Shown piece after piece: positions 26,220-36,400 of a stretch of 64,000 nucleotides of DNA. How positions within the stretch are numbered: position 1 is the stretch's first letter; each line of letters begins with the position of its first letter. The notes below the pieces were generated by a model. It saw only the letters and a list, made by a program, of their open reading frames with translations. It was not told the DNA's origin and made no database searches. This DNA comes from Flavobacterium sp. CG_23.5 (lineage in GTDB: Bacteria; Bacteroidota; Bacteroidia; Flavobacteriales; Flavobacteriaceae), in the NCBI RefSeq assembly GCF_017875765.1, contig NZ_JAGGNA010000001.1:2197001-2261000 (forward strand). The letters are read 5' to 3'. A program made the position numbers and the translations under genes.

Positions 26220-26411
26220 TGTATTTATTAAAATAGAGTGCTTCCGAACGGTTTTAAATTAATCATTATGATAGATTGTCGGTAACCGTACATATATTTC
26301 AGATAAAGTAAGACCAAACCAATATGTGAAAATAGGTCTCACTTCCATCATACCTTATTTACATTCAAATATATAATAAATATCTTACTATTGTTAATTA
26401 AAAACCCAAAC

Positions 26412-26497
26412 AATCTCCGTAGCCCCGATAGCAGTGGAAATCCTTTTCTTTTTTTCTTTAAAAAAGAAAAGATTGCAACGCATAGCGGGAGGATTCG
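26412..26497. repeat. Dispersed intergenic repeat, copy 1
   Basis: It begins TAGCCCCGATAGCAGTGGAA and ends near GCGGGAGGATT. A second copy (28886-28965) begins TAGCCCCGATTGAAATGGAA. The two lie in the same orientation on either side of the helicase gene. The rest of the 305-base gap (26220-26524) shows nothing else recognised. Confidence 0.55.
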
Positions 26498-26524
26498 TTC
26501 TTAAAAACCATGAACACACTGCTC

Positions 26525-28795
26525 CTAATTCAAACTCGCCTTGAACATTCTCAATTCGTCCCAAGTATATTTGTCGCCAAATTGCTCTTTCATGCCGTTC
26601 AGCGATTCTTCTTTGTAATGCTTGAAGGCTTGGCTCAATTCCTTGATTTTGTCCTGTGGCAGTATGTCTTGGACGCTTACTTTCTTGGATTGGATCAGTT
26701 TGACCAAATGGCTTTCTATAGTTTGGGTGGTTAATTTCCTGATATTTGCAATATCCTGAATCGAATTTTTGCCAATCCACAAGTCGTAGGTTTCCTCCAC
26801 GGTCGATTTCTTGGGTGCTTTCTTGGTCGCTTTTTTAGACGTATAGCGTTCCAAGTCGGCTTCGTCTTCAATCAAAGTGACATGTGTTTTCTTAAATTGG
26901 TTTTGAATCGCTTCAGTTTTTCTAGTGATGTATTTCTTTATTTCGTCAGAGGTTAGTTTTTCCTTCGAAATGGTTTCACCGGCAACCACGGTTTCAATCA
27001 AAAGCTTGGCTTTCATCAATCGCAAAACGGCTTTAGTCTGCAATTCTTCGAGCACAATCAGTTCCTCATAATAAGTCTTACTTTTTTTCTCTCGCTTCAC
27101 TTCTTCGAGTTTCCAGAGAATTTCAAAAACCATCTCGTCCAATGGCTTTAAGAAATAGTTGAAAGCGGCTTGAATCCTGTCGGAAACATGGATTAAATCC
27201 ACGGTTTCGTTATTGAAGATTTTGTTGAGCTGCGCCATGAATTTCTGGGAGGGATCCAAAAGGGAATCGATGGCTTCCATTTGGTTTGTTGCCCAGCGCG
27301 CATGTTTCGATTTGGCTGAATTTTCAGACTTATCCCCATAGCTGTACTTGTGATTGCGCCATTCCTGTGCTAAATCAGCCCAGTTAAAACTGTGCATCAA
27401 ATAGTTATGGATGAAATTCTTGGTTTCAAAATGCAGTGAATTTTTCAATAATTCTTCCGAAGCCTTGTTTAAAGAGTAATCCATGACATCCTGGTCGTTA
27501 GAAATCACGTTCATACGCAACGGAGATAGCAAAATAAGCCCTTCTAACGAGCGTAAACGCGATAATGCCACATACGCTTGTCCCGGCATAAAAACCTGCG
27601 AAACATCGATCGCAGCCTTGTCAAAAGTTAATCCCTGGCTTTTATGCACCGTAATCGCCCAAGCCAATTTTATTGGATAATGTACAAAAGTCCCTAAAAC
27701 CTCTTCTTCAATTTCCTTTGTGGCGGGATCAATTTTATAGCGGATATTTTGCCATTCGTATTTTTCGACTTCTATGGTTTTGTCTTCTTCCGGAAAATGA
27801 ACCAGAATCTCCTGGCTCGAAAGGGATTTTATGATTCCCATTTTTCCGTTGAAATAGTTTTTATCGAAGGATAGATCGTTTTTCACAAACATTACTTGTG
27901 CGCCCAGTTTTAATTGTAAGCGTTCCTCAATCGGGAAAATCTTCTCGGGAAAATCGCCCACGATATCCGGCTTGTAGGTTATCAACTCCCCTTTTAAATC
28001 TTCCAAAGCTTGTGCGTTCATAGCATCGGCCTTGGCATTGTGGGTGGTAAGTGTGATATAGCCTTTGTTATTTTTTAAATCAAAATCAGGTTTTACGTAT
28101 TTGTTCAGCGCCTGAACATCGGCTGCGGTGATTTGGTTGTTCCGTAAATTATTCAAAACCGAGATGAACTCCGTGTCGGTTTGGCGGTATATTGTGGATA
28201 ACTCAATATATAAAGGCGGATTTTGCTGAACAGCATGCGAATGGAAAAAGAATTTTCCTTTGTAATAATTGCGCAGCGTTCTCCATTCCTCATCCCGAAT
28301 CACCGGTGGCAATTGCAATAAATCACCGATAAACAAAACCTGCACTCCGCCAAAAGGAGTTGCGTTCTTTCGCACCGTTTGCATCATATAATCCATTGCA
28401 TCCAGCAAATCAGCGCGCAGCATACTCACTTCGTCGATCACCAACAATTCCATATTGCGAATCACCGATTTCTTCAATCCACTCATTTTAAAATGCCGGC
28501 GCAAGGTATCTTTCGACTCAAATTTTACCGTATCCGTGAATTGGGAATCGACATTAAAGGCAGGAATAAATCCTCCAAACGGCAACTGAAACATCGAGTG
28601 AATCGTAACACCTCCTGCATTTAAAGCCGCTATTCCCGTGGGCGCCACGACAACTGTGTTCTTGTGCGTGGTTGCTATGATTTCCTTTAAAAGCGTGGTC
28701 TTCCCGGTTCCTGCTTTACCGGTAAGAAATACCGATCGATGTGTTTGATTAATAAATTGTAAGGTGTAAGCAGCGGCTTCAGAGATTGTTTGCAT
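26525..28795 (-). CDS. PIF1/RecD-like DNA helicase with C-terminal HTH domain
   Basis: A 756-aa superfamily 1 helicase. Motif I (Walker A) is G-K-A-G-T-G-K-T-T at about residue 26; motif II is V-I-D-E-V-S-M; motif III has G-D-L-L-Q-L-P-P-V; the motif V/VI region has V-H-K-S-Q-G-L-T-F and Y-V-A-L-S-R-L-R-S. This is the PIF1/RecD pattern for 5'-3' unwinding. The C-terminus (about 680-750) has a helix-turn-helix segment (T-Y-D-L-W-I-G-K-N-S-I-Q-D-I-A) after a Lys-rich linker, as in the helicase-associated HTH_40 type. It probably works on replication or repair intermediates. It lies between two copies of a dispersed repeat. Confidence 0.88.
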   Translation of the reverse strand: MQTISEAAAYTLQFINQTHRSVFLTGKAGTGKTTLLKEIIATTHKNTVVVAPTGIAALNAGGVTIHSMFQLPFGGFIPAFNVDSQFTDTVKFESKDTLRRHFKMSGLKKSVIRNMELLVIDEVSMLRADLLDAMDYMMQTVRKNATPFGGVQVLFIGDLLQLPPVIRDEEWRTLRNYYKGKFFFHSHAVQQNPPLYIELSTIYRQTDTEFISVLNNLRNNQITAADVQALNKYVKPDFDLKNNKGYITLTTHNAKADAMNAQALEDLKGELITYKPDIVGDFPEKIFPIEERLQLKLGAQVMFVKNDLSFDKNYFNGKMGIIKSLSSQEILVHFPEEDKTIEVEKYEWQNIRYKIDPATKEIEEEVLGTFVHYPIKLAWAITVHKSQGLTFDKAAIDVSQVFMPGQAYVALSRLRSLEGLILLSPLRMNVISNDQDVMDYSLNKASEELLKNSLHFETKNFIHNYLMHSFNWADLAQEWRNHKYSYGDKSENSAKSKHARWATNQMEAIDSLLDPSQKFMAQLNKIFNNETVDLIHVSDRIQAAFNYFLKPLDEMVFEILWKLEEVKREKKSKTYYEELIVLEELQTKAVLRLMKAKLLIETVVAGETISKEKLTSDEIKKYITRKTEAIQNQFKKTHVTLIEDEADLERYTSKKATKKAPKKSTVEETYDLWIGKNSIQDIANIRKLTTQTIESHLVKLIQSKKVSVQDILPQDKIKELSQAFKHYKEESLNGMKEQFGDKYTWDELRMFKASLN

Positions 28796-28885
28796 TTGGC
28801 GTGTATAGAGATAGCTAAAATATTGAAAATAGGAATAGTATTTTCATTTTTGGAAAACAATTTTAATTTTAAATCCGGTCGTTTT

Positions 28886-28965
28886 TAGCCCCGATTGAAA
28901 TGGAAATCCTTGACAGTTGAAAAGCGATTTTTTCTAAACAGAAAAGAGCGACCGCAGGAAGCTCC
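28886..28965. repeat. Dispersed intergenic repeat, copy 2
   Basis: The second copy of the TAGCCCCGATWGMARTGGAA repeat, in direct orientation with the one at 26412, on the other flank of the helicase gene. Confidence 0.55.
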
Positions 28966-29029
28966 TTTTATGGTTAAGAAAAAACGCTTTACGACTGAGA
29001 GATTGAAATGAAAAGCGGGATAAAGCTCC

Positions 29030-29072
29030 AAAAAAAAGCCTTCATTCTAAAATTTAGATGAAGGCCGTTTTT
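29030..29072 (-). terminator. Terminator of the OmpH-like gene
   Basis: An 8-bp core stem (29038-29045 with 29058-29065) with A/T tracts on both sides, 21 bases past the stop of the minus-strand gene. Confidence 0.6.
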
Positions 29073-29092
29073 TGAATTAATATATAAAAAAA

Positions 29093-29653
29093 TTATTTTT
29101 TAACTTCTTCCTTTGATTCAGGAGATTTGTATTTATCGTTTAAAGCTTTTACAATCACTTTAGTAATATCGTATTTATCTTCAGCATATAAAACAGAGGC
29201 AGCGTCACCAGTACCGTAGATATACGAATATCCGTTTTCTTTACCGTAGGTTTTGATGAATTTTTTAACACCGCTAACTAAAGAATCCATTTCTTTACCG
29301 CTTTCTTGTTGCAATTCTTGAGCCAATGCTTGTTGCGCTTGACCTAATTGTTGCTCTCTTTTTTGTAATTCAGCTCCTTTTTGTTGTGCCCACGCTTGTC
29401 CATTTGCTTGTGCTTGACTTTGAAAATTAGCAGCATCTTGCTTAAATCTTGAAATTTCAGCGTCCAGTTGTCTTCCTTTCTCTTCTGATTTTGCTTTATA
29501 TTTAGCTTCAAGGTCTTTTGCTTCGGTATATTCTTTCATTAACACTGAAGTATCCACATAAGCTGTTTTTACTTCCTTTACTTGTGGCGCTGGTTTATTA
29601 CAAGATAGTATTGTAATTGAAAGTGCGATAATTACTAATGCTTTATTACTCAT
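29093..29653 (-). CDS. OmpH/Skp-like periplasmic lipoprotein
   Basis: A 186-aa protein of the OmpH (Skp) family, periplasmic chaperones for outer-membrane proteins. It has a lipobox (I-T-I-L-S-C, residue ~19), a conserved start strand (K-T-A-Y-V-D-T), a long coiled coil rich in Q, A, E and K (about 40-125), and a C-terminal strand (Y-S-Y-I-Y-G-T-G). E. coli Skp is not a lipoprotein; here the Cys suggests membrane anchoring. The frame extends 27 codons upstream (to 29734), but M-S-N-K-A-L-V-I-I (29653) begins the signal peptide. Confidence 0.8.
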   Translation of the reverse strand: MSNKALVIIALSITILSCNKPAPQVKEVKTAYVDTSVLMKEYTEAKDLEAKYKAKSEEKGRQLDAEISRFKQDAANFQSQAQANGQAWAQQKGAELQKREQQLGQAQQALAQELQQESGKEMDSLVSGVKKFIKTYGKENGYSYIYGTGDAASVLYAEDKYDITKVIVKALNDKYKSPESKEEVKK

Positions 29654-29944
29654 ATTTTTAATATTTCTTTTTTGGTATTCGTGAATCTTCGATTTCATTT
29701 GATGAATTTCTAATTTTTTATGTATGCGTGACAAAAATATAAAAAAATAAGTAGCATTGACATAAAGTTTGAAAAATACACATTTATTTATGATATCAGT
29801 TTTTGTTATTGTAAAGGAATTATTGATAATTTAAGGTTATAGCAATCGAATCCAATAGCTTTTAAATGAGCAGCTTTTTTAAAAAAGACAATATTCAGCT
29901 TGGTTTTAGTCTAAATCAGCGCTTAAATGCTTTTAAAATAGATT

Positions 29945-30793
29945 TTAGTTGTTTTTTATGATGTAAATATGCGAAGAATACTCAAAATCCTTCTTTGCTC
30001 TCCAATTGGATTGTAATCCGACGAAAAAGGCTTTTATAAAATTCATTTTCCCTGTTTTGTATTTTTCTGAAAGCAATGCCACGTAAAAAGAATCAAACTT
30101 CATAGGAAGCACTTTTACCAGTTTCATTTTTTCTTTTTCGAAAAGAGATTGGATAGCGGTTTTGGAAAAATGCCAAAAATGAATGGGCACATCATAAGCA
30201 GCCCAAAATTTCCCGTAATGTTTTGCATCGAAAGATTTGAAATTTGGAACCGCAATAATTAAAGTCCCGTTTGGTTTTAATAATCGTTTCAGTTCTTTTA
30301 TTTGTTCGTCTAAATTCGGAACGTGTTCCAGAACATGCCACATCGAAATAACATCAAAAGAGTTATTTTCCAATTCAGTTGTTTTTTCGACAAAAGAAAC
30401 GCCTTTGTTTTTTGCAATCGCTTTTGCTTTATCACTTGGCTCCACTCCTATTGTCTGCCAACCGTTTTGTTTTGCCACCGATAAAAAATCTCCAGTTCCT
30501 GCTCCAATATCCAAAATCCTGCCTTTATCAGATTGCAGTGAATTTATTAAATTGAGTTTGTTTTTTAAAGCTATGCTTTTTACGAAATGATATGCTTTTT
30601 CAAACAACGACCGTTTGCTGTCCGTATGCGAAATATAATCTACGCTTTCGTAATACTTTCCTAAAGCATCTAAACTGGGTTGCGGAGAGGTAACCAACAT
30701 GTCCAACTCTTCGTCATGATATAAATCAAATGTTTCTTTGGAAACGGAATAATCTTTAACGGTTAAAAAATGTTTTTTGTTTGAAATGTCCAT
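29945..30793 (-). CDS. Class I SAM-dependent methyltransferase
   Basis: A 282-aa methyltransferase. Motif I is I-L-D-I-G-A-G-T-G-D-F, followed by I-G-V-E-P-S and the post-motif M-W-H-V-L-E-H-V-P, typical of Methyltransf_11/23 proteins. The first ~60 residues (Y-D-E-E-L-D-M-L-V-T-type segment) and the C-terminus (H-F-W-H-F-S-K-T-A) are like small-molecule or cell-surface sugar methyltransferases. The substrate is unknown. It lies downstream of mnmG on the same strand, with a hairpin and a parS-like site between them. Confidence 0.82.
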   Translation of the reverse strand: MDISNKKHFLTVKDYSVSKETFDLYHDEELDMLVTSPQPSLDALGKYYESVDYISHTDSKRSLFEKAYHFVKSIALKNKLNLINSLQSDKGRILDIGAGTGDFLSVAKQNGWQTIGVEPSDKAKAIAKNKGVSFVEKTTELENNSFDVISMWHVLEHVPNLDEQIKELKRLLKPNGTLIIAVPNFKSFDAKHYGKFWAAYDVPIHFWHFSKTAIQSLFEKEKMKLVKVLPMKFDSFYVALLSEKYKTGKMNFIKAFFVGLQSNWRAKKDFEYSSHIYIIKNN

Positions 30794-30950
30794 ATTGTTA
30801 GTTTTCAGTTTTCAGTCGCAGTTTGCAGCTAAATCCCTTTATGTATATTGTTTTTGTTTTTATACTAAACCCCGAAAGCACTTTTAAATACTTTCAGGGT
30901 TGAAATTTTTTATTTTGGAATTATCCAATAATAGCAAGGCTTCACAAGAT

Positions 30951-30966
30951 AGTTTCACGTGGAACA
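30951..30966. other. parS-like site 1
   Basis: AGTTTCACGTGGAACA matches the ParB-binding consensus TGTTTCACGTGAAACA at 14 of 16 positions, between mnmG and the methyltransferase gene. Confidence 0.6.
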
Positions 30967-31038
30967 AAATTAGTGTTCGGTGTTCAGTATTTAGTATTCA
31001 GATACGATGATCACTGAAAACTGATCACTGAAAACTCC

Positions 31039-32910
31039 TTAACGTCCCATATATATCAATAAAACCGAAACATCACTTGGCGACACCCCACTAATTCGTG
31101 AAGCTTGAGAAATAGTTACCGGTCGAATCTTGCTTAATTTTTGTTTGGCTTCAATTGACATCGATTTGATTTTATTGTAATCGAAATTTTCAGGAATTTT
31201 CACATCTTCTAAACGCAATAATTTATTAGCGTTGTTTCTTTCTTTTTCGATGTAACCGGAATACTTCACTTGGATTTCGGCTTGCTCTAATATTTCCTGA
31301 TCCACATCGTTTTCCGAAATATACGTTGCCACCTTTTCAAATTTCATTATATCTTCTAAATCAATTTGCGGACGAGAAAACACTTTAAACATTTTATCTC
31401 CTTGCGAAATCAACGCTGTGTCTTTTGATTCCAAAATAGGATTTGCTTCCGCTACAGAAACACTTGTTTCTTTGAAGAAAGCTACCATTTTTTCAGATTG
31501 ATTTAGTTTGTGTTCCATTCTGCGCAAACGCTTCTCGGAAGCCAAACCAATTTCATGCGACATTGGTGTTAATCTGAAATCGGCATTATCCTGACGAAGT
31601 AACGTTCTGTATTCCGCACGAGAAGTAAACATTCTGTATGGCTCTTCCGTTCCTTTGGTAATTAAGTCATCTATCAAAACTCCGATATACGCTTCATCTC
31701 TTTTTAAAATCATAGGTGCTTTTTCATGCACTTTTAAATGCGCATTAATACCAGCCATTAATCCTTGAGAAGCCGCTTCTTCATATCCTGTAGTTCCATT
31801 TATTTGTCCTGCGAAATACAAACCTTCAACAAGTTTGGTTTCTAAGGTATGCTTCAATTGTGTCGGAGGAAAATAATCATATTCGATTGCATAACCCGGA
31901 CGGAAAAATTTCACTTTCTCAAATCCCACAACGGAGCGCAACGCTTTAAATTGAATATCCTCCGGAAGTGAAGTAGAAAAACCATTTACATAAACCTCGC
32001 ACGTATTCCACCCTTCTGGCTCCACAAATAATTGATGTCTTTCTTTATCGGCAAAACGATTAATTTTATCTTCAATAGACGGACAATAACGTGGTCCGAT
32101 ACTTTTTATTCTACCATTAAACATTGGCGAACGATCAAAACCTTCTCTCAAAATATCATGAACATCAAGAGAAGTGTACGTCATGTGACAAGACCTTTGA
32201 TGAATCAATGGCGAAGTAATATCCGAATACGAAAACTTATCTGGCTTAGCGTCACCTTTTTCTTCATTCATTTTAGAATAATCCAAAGAACGCCCATCGA
32301 CTCTTGGCGGCGTTCCTGTTTTCATTCTTCCTGCTTGAAAACCTGCATTCACTAAATCTTCGGTGATGCCGTAAGCAGCGCTCTCGCCTGCTCTTCCTCC
32401 GCCGAATTGTTTTTCTCCAATATGAATCAATCCATTTAAGAAAGTTCCATTGGTCAACACAACCGATTTAGCTTTTATTTCCACTCCAAGCGAAGTGCGA
32501 ATTCCTTTTATCTTTCCGTTTTCTATAATCAATCCTTTCACCATTTCCTGATAAAAATCAAGATTTGGCGTTCCTTCTAACATCATACGCCACTCTTCTG
32601 CAAAACGCATACGGTCACTTTGAACCCTTGGCGACCACATTGCAGGGCCTTTTGACTTGTTCAGCATCTTGAATTGAATCGCCGTCCTATCGGAAACAAT
32701 TCCAGAATACCCGCCCAGAGCATCAATCTCGCGGACGATCTGCCCTTTGGCAATCCCCCCCATCGCAGGATTACAGGACATTTGCGCAATGTTTTGCAAA
32801 CTCATTGTCACCAACAAAGTTTTGGAACCCAAATTCGCAGCCGCCGCCGCCGCTTCAGAACCGGCGTGACCCGCACCAACAACAATTACATCATATTCTT
32901 CTTGAAACAT
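31039..32910 (-). CDS. mnmG: tRNA uridine-5-carboxymethylaminomethyl modification enzyme MnmG
   Basis: A 623-aa FAD enzyme (GidA) that with MnmE installs the 5-carboxymethylaminomethyl group on wobble uridine 34 of several tRNAs. The FAD loop is V-V-G-A-G-H-A-G-S-E-A-A. The conserved M-S-C-N-P-A-M-G-G-I-A-K-G, K-G-P-A-M-W-S-P-R and G-T-P-P-R motifs and the C-terminal helical domain for MnmE/tRNA binding are present at full length. An imperfect hairpin (about 30867-30905) downstream may end its transcript. In many bacteria gidA lies near the origin, which fits the parS-like sites on both sides. Confidence 0.95.
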   Translation of the reverse strand: MFQEEYDVIVVGAGHAGSEAAAAAANLGSKTLLVTMSLQNIAQMSCNPAMGGIAKGQIVREIDALGGYSGIVSDRTAIQFKMLNKSKGPAMWSPRVQSDRMRFAEEWRMMLEGTPNLDFYQEMVKGLIIENGKIKGIRTSLGVEIKAKSVVLTNGTFLNGLIHIGEKQFGGGRAGESAAYGITEDLVNAGFQAGRMKTGTPPRVDGRSLDYSKMNEEKGDAKPDKFSYSDITSPLIHQRSCHMTYTSLDVHDILREGFDRSPMFNGRIKSIGPRYCPSIEDKINRFADKERHQLFVEPEGWNTCEVYVNGFSTSLPEDIQFKALRSVVGFEKVKFFRPGYAIEYDYFPPTQLKHTLETKLVEGLYFAGQINGTTGYEEAASQGLMAGINAHLKVHEKAPMILKRDEAYIGVLIDDLITKGTEEPYRMFTSRAEYRTLLRQDNADFRLTPMSHEIGLASEKRLRRMEHKLNQSEKMVAFFKETSVSVAEANPILESKDTALISQGDKMFKVFSRPQIDLEDIMKFEKVATYISENDVDQEILEQAEIQVKYSGYIEKERNNANKLLRLEDVKIPENFDYNKIKSMSIEAKQKLSKIRPVTISQASRISGVSPSDVSVLLIYMGR

Positions 32911-32990
32911 CTTTTTATTAATTTGTCCCGAGAAACTCAGGATTAAGATTCAAGCGGAATTTAAACCGCTCAAAACTTGATTTTATTTAT

Positions 32991-33098
32991 TGTTCCACGT
33001 GAAACATTTTAAAACGATTCAAAACATTATATTGCATGTTCCACGTGAAACAATACTGTTTTAAATTTCAAAATTCACTTACTGTTCCACGTGGAACA
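32991..33098. other. Cluster of three parS-like sites
   Basis: TGTTCCACGTGAAACA at 32991-33006 and 33037-33052 (15 of 16 to the parS consensus TGTTTCACGTGAAACA) and TGTTCCACGTGGAACA at 33083-33098 (14 of 16, a perfect palindrome). All lie in the gap between ybeY and mnmG, the third touching the ybeY 3' end. They are probable ParB-binding sites for chromosome segregation. Confidence 0.75.
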
Positions 33099-33498
33099 GT
33101 GCGATTTTTTCATCTTCTTTAGAACGCATCAACAGTTCCTCCGCTTCGCCTTTGTCCTTATATCCGCAATAATGCAGAACGCCATGAACCAAAACACGCT
33201 TCAGTTCTTCTTCAAAAACAACGTTGAAATCTTTAGCATTGTCCTTAACTCTTTCGACAGAAACAAAAATATCCCCGCTTAACTCATTCCCCATCGTGTA
33301 ATCAAAACTAATGATGTCTGTTAATGTGTCGTGATTGAGATATTCTAAGTTGATTTTATGTAAATATTCGTCGTCGCAAAAGATATAGTTTATCTCTCCT
33401 TCTTTCTTCTTTTCTGACACAATCACATTAGACAACCAGGCAGCAATTGCTTCTTCGTTTTCTAAATTAAAGTCAGTTTCGTAATTAAAATTGATCAT
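33079..33498 (-). CDS. ybeY: Endoribonuclease YbeY
   Basis: A 139-aa metal-dependent RNase for 16S rRNA 3'-end maturation and ribosome quality control. The family block D-T-L-T-D-I-I-S-F-D-Y and the active-site segment V-H-G-V-L-H-Y-C-G-Y-K-D are present. Two zinc-binding His are seen; the third, usually His in H-G-x-L-H-L-x-G-Y-D-H, is Asp here, which I recall as common in Flavobacteria. The last codons overlap a parS-like site. Its start overlaps the DUF4175 stop by 4 bases, so it is co-translated with that gene. Confidence 0.9.
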   Translation of the reverse strand: MINFNYETDFNLENEEAIAAWLSNVIVSEKKKEGEINYIFCDDEYLHKINLEYLNHDTLTDIISFDYTMGNELSGDIFVSVERVKDNAKDFNVVFEEELKRVLVHGVLHYCGYKDKGEAEELLMRSKEDEKIALFHVEQ

Positions 33499-36400
33499 TT
33501 TTTATTGAAATATTCTTGAACCTTTTGATTAAAATTCGACCGCAAAGGTAAGGATTGTCTATTTAATATTTCGATGCTATTCAAATAATCTAATAAAGCC
33601 GCAGGCAATGCATTAGATTGATTCGTAAACTCCTTTTTGTTGGTTTCTGATTCTCGTTTATTTTCCTGTCCTTGCTGCTGAATTGCCGTGTTTAATTTCA
33701 ACAATTCTTGTTTTACATTAAGGATTTTTTGAAGCGTTTCGTTTTTAAATCCTTTGTTTAAAAGTTGTTTTTCTATATGTTTCATTTGCTCTAAAGCACT
33801 CTGTCCATTTCCACCCAATCCCTGTTTGTTTAATTCGTTTTGCAACGCTTCACGCAATTGCTTTTGTTCTTTATAAATTTCCATAATAGATTTAGCATCT
33901 CCTTCACCGTCTTCGCCGTTATCTCCATTTTGTCCAGAACCCTTTTTCCCTTTTTCTCCATCTCCTGGCTTCTGTCCTTCCCCAGGCTTCTTCCCTTTCT
34001 CCATTCCCGCTTTCATCTTCTCACCAAGACCTTCCTGCTTTTTAATGATATCCGGCAATTGCATTCCCTGACCTTGACCAGGTTTGGGTTTTCCCGAGCC
34101 CATTCCAGACAATGACATTTGCATGTTGGCTAACGTTTCACTCAACATATCGGCAAGTTTATTGGCTGCTGAAATAGCGTACTGTTGATGGGATAACCCC
34201 TTGGGGATTTGAGATTCCGTCAAAGTCTCTAACGACTTGTCAATATTATACTGAACGTTTCCAATTTCCTTAGTCACGTCATCGGCTATTTTTGGGTTTC
34301 GCAACGACATAGCAAACAAACTGTCGTCAACATGCTTGAACTCCTGCTTAAGATTTTGTTGGATTTTAATGTTCTTATTAAACGAAGGCGATCCTGTTTT
34401 GAGTCCTTTGAATTGAAGCATTACATCCTCCTGAGACAATGAATAAGCCAATAAATTATCTAAAATTTGTCTCAGCATTTTTACATCTTCCTCTAGTTGT
34501 TCCTTTTCTGCACCTTCCATGCTTTGTTCCATTTTCATAGACATCTCTTTCATTTTCTTAGAAGCACTTTTTTGTTTTGGTTTTGCTTTAGCTTGATTTT
34601 GCTTTTGCAATTCCTCCGCAGCCTTCTTCAAATCTTCATCAATACTTTTTTCTTTCTCGGCATCTTTTGGAATATCCATTGGAGATTTAAGCGTAGCGTT
34701 TTCCTTTTCCAAATCTTTTAAGTCTTCTTCAATTTTGTCAAAAGCGTCGTTGATATCTTTTTGATTCTCTTGTTTGTTTTCCTTTTCGTTATCCGATAAT
34801 TTATCTTGTTTCTCAGAAAGCTTGTCTAACTTATCGGCGATTTGTTCCGCCTTTTTATCTACATAATAGCGCTTAGTCAGTTCCACTAATTGTGCTAGAT
34901 TCTTAGTTTGGTTTTTACTGTTTTGTTTGAACTTTTCTAATTTATCAAGCAAGTCCTCATTCTTAATTTTATCATTTAAAGATTTAAGTTCATCCAATAG
35001 TTTCTGGTTTTTCTCTAAATCTTTATCGGCTTTATCCAAACGTTTTTGCAAATCTTCTTTTAGTTCGTCCTTTTTATCCGTTTTAAATTTATCCAGATTA
35101 TCTTTCATTTTCTCTGCAAATTCCTTCATCATTTCATCCTGCTGTTTTTGACGCTGAATAAAATCATCTACTTTTTGCTGATCATTGAATTCCAAATTTG
35201 ATTTTTCTTTTCCGCTCTTTTGAATTTTTTCAATAGCAGAAATTTGTTTATCCTGATTCTTCAAGGACTTTTCTAAACTGTTGATATTGTCGTTCTGTTG
35301 TTTCAAAACCTGATCTTCCTTCTCTTCCTCTGTGGCAACACGATTCGAGAAGACAGAAGATTTGGTGCTTTTAAAACGATGAATGGCATCATTATCATAA
35401 ACCTCAAAATAGTAATCATACGACTTCCCTTGAACCACAGGAAGATTTCCTGGAAAAGTAAAAACAAATTGATCATATACTCCGGACTTCACAACAATTG
35501 TTCCACGTTTGGCGGTTTGTGGCCTCTCTCTTTCATAATATACCACTTGCAGTTTAGACAATCCATAATCGTCAGAAATTTGACCCAATACATAATTTTT
35601 CTCCACCTTCAAACTGTCAGGAGCATTACTGACTTTGATCGTTGGGAACTGGTCTTTGATTATTGAAAGCTGATAATCCAACTTTTCATAGTTTTTTACT
35701 TTATTATTAGAGGTAAGGATTTGATATTCTGTGTTTTGCAAGATACTTCTAGATAAAGTAAAGTTGTTTTCTGCTTTCGCAAAAGAAAAAACGGATGATG
35801 CATCTTTCCAAACCACATTTTGAGTCGCTTGCGTGCTCATTTTCCAAGTAACTCTGGTTCCTTCGGGAATAATAGCATTCCCCGTTCCTTTGATAAATTC
35901 CGATCTTCTATTCAAATACGACGGAAAGTTTAATATCATTTCAAAATTAGAAATAGATGGCACTGTTATTACTTTCAATTCATAATCCTCCGAAGATATT
36001 CCATTGGCCTCCACGTGAAACATTACGTCTTTTGAAGGTTTCGAAATCTTAAATTGGAAATCACCTGATTTAGTAGTTTCCATAAAATAACTTTCATCGT
36101 CTATAAAAATCGTAGCATTTTCTGGAACAACTTTCCCTTCCGTTTTTACATGCAGAATAAAGTCTTTATTTTGTTCGGTTTGCAGATTGCTGTTTAATAG
36201 TATGAATTGAAATGGTGCCGGAGGTAAAAATGGCGAATTGAAATGCACTACTCTATTCAAACTTTGGGAAATTATTCTACTGTTACCCGACAAATAAAAA
36301 ACAGCTAAAACCAAAACAGGAAGTAACGCCAAAGGCAAAAACCTTTTGTTCTGATTTAAATTAATCGCGTTTCCAAAAGGAATTGGCTGTAAGGTTTTCG

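Noticed and set aside
26394..26780. 128-aa open frame on the minus strand
   Set aside because: It overlaps the 3' end of the helicase in another frame, has low-complexity basic sequence and extends into an intergenic repeat; it is a shadow.
30970..31035. Repeats of the type TGATCACTGAAAAC between mnmG and the methyltransferase
   Set aside because: They are short low-complexity repeats with no symmetric structure and no link to a gene; I take them as drift in intergenic DNA.
35499..36022. Further parS sites inside the DUF4175 gene
   Set aside because: The CCACGT words near 35504 and 36011 match the 16-bp consensus at 12 or fewer positions and lie in coding sequence.
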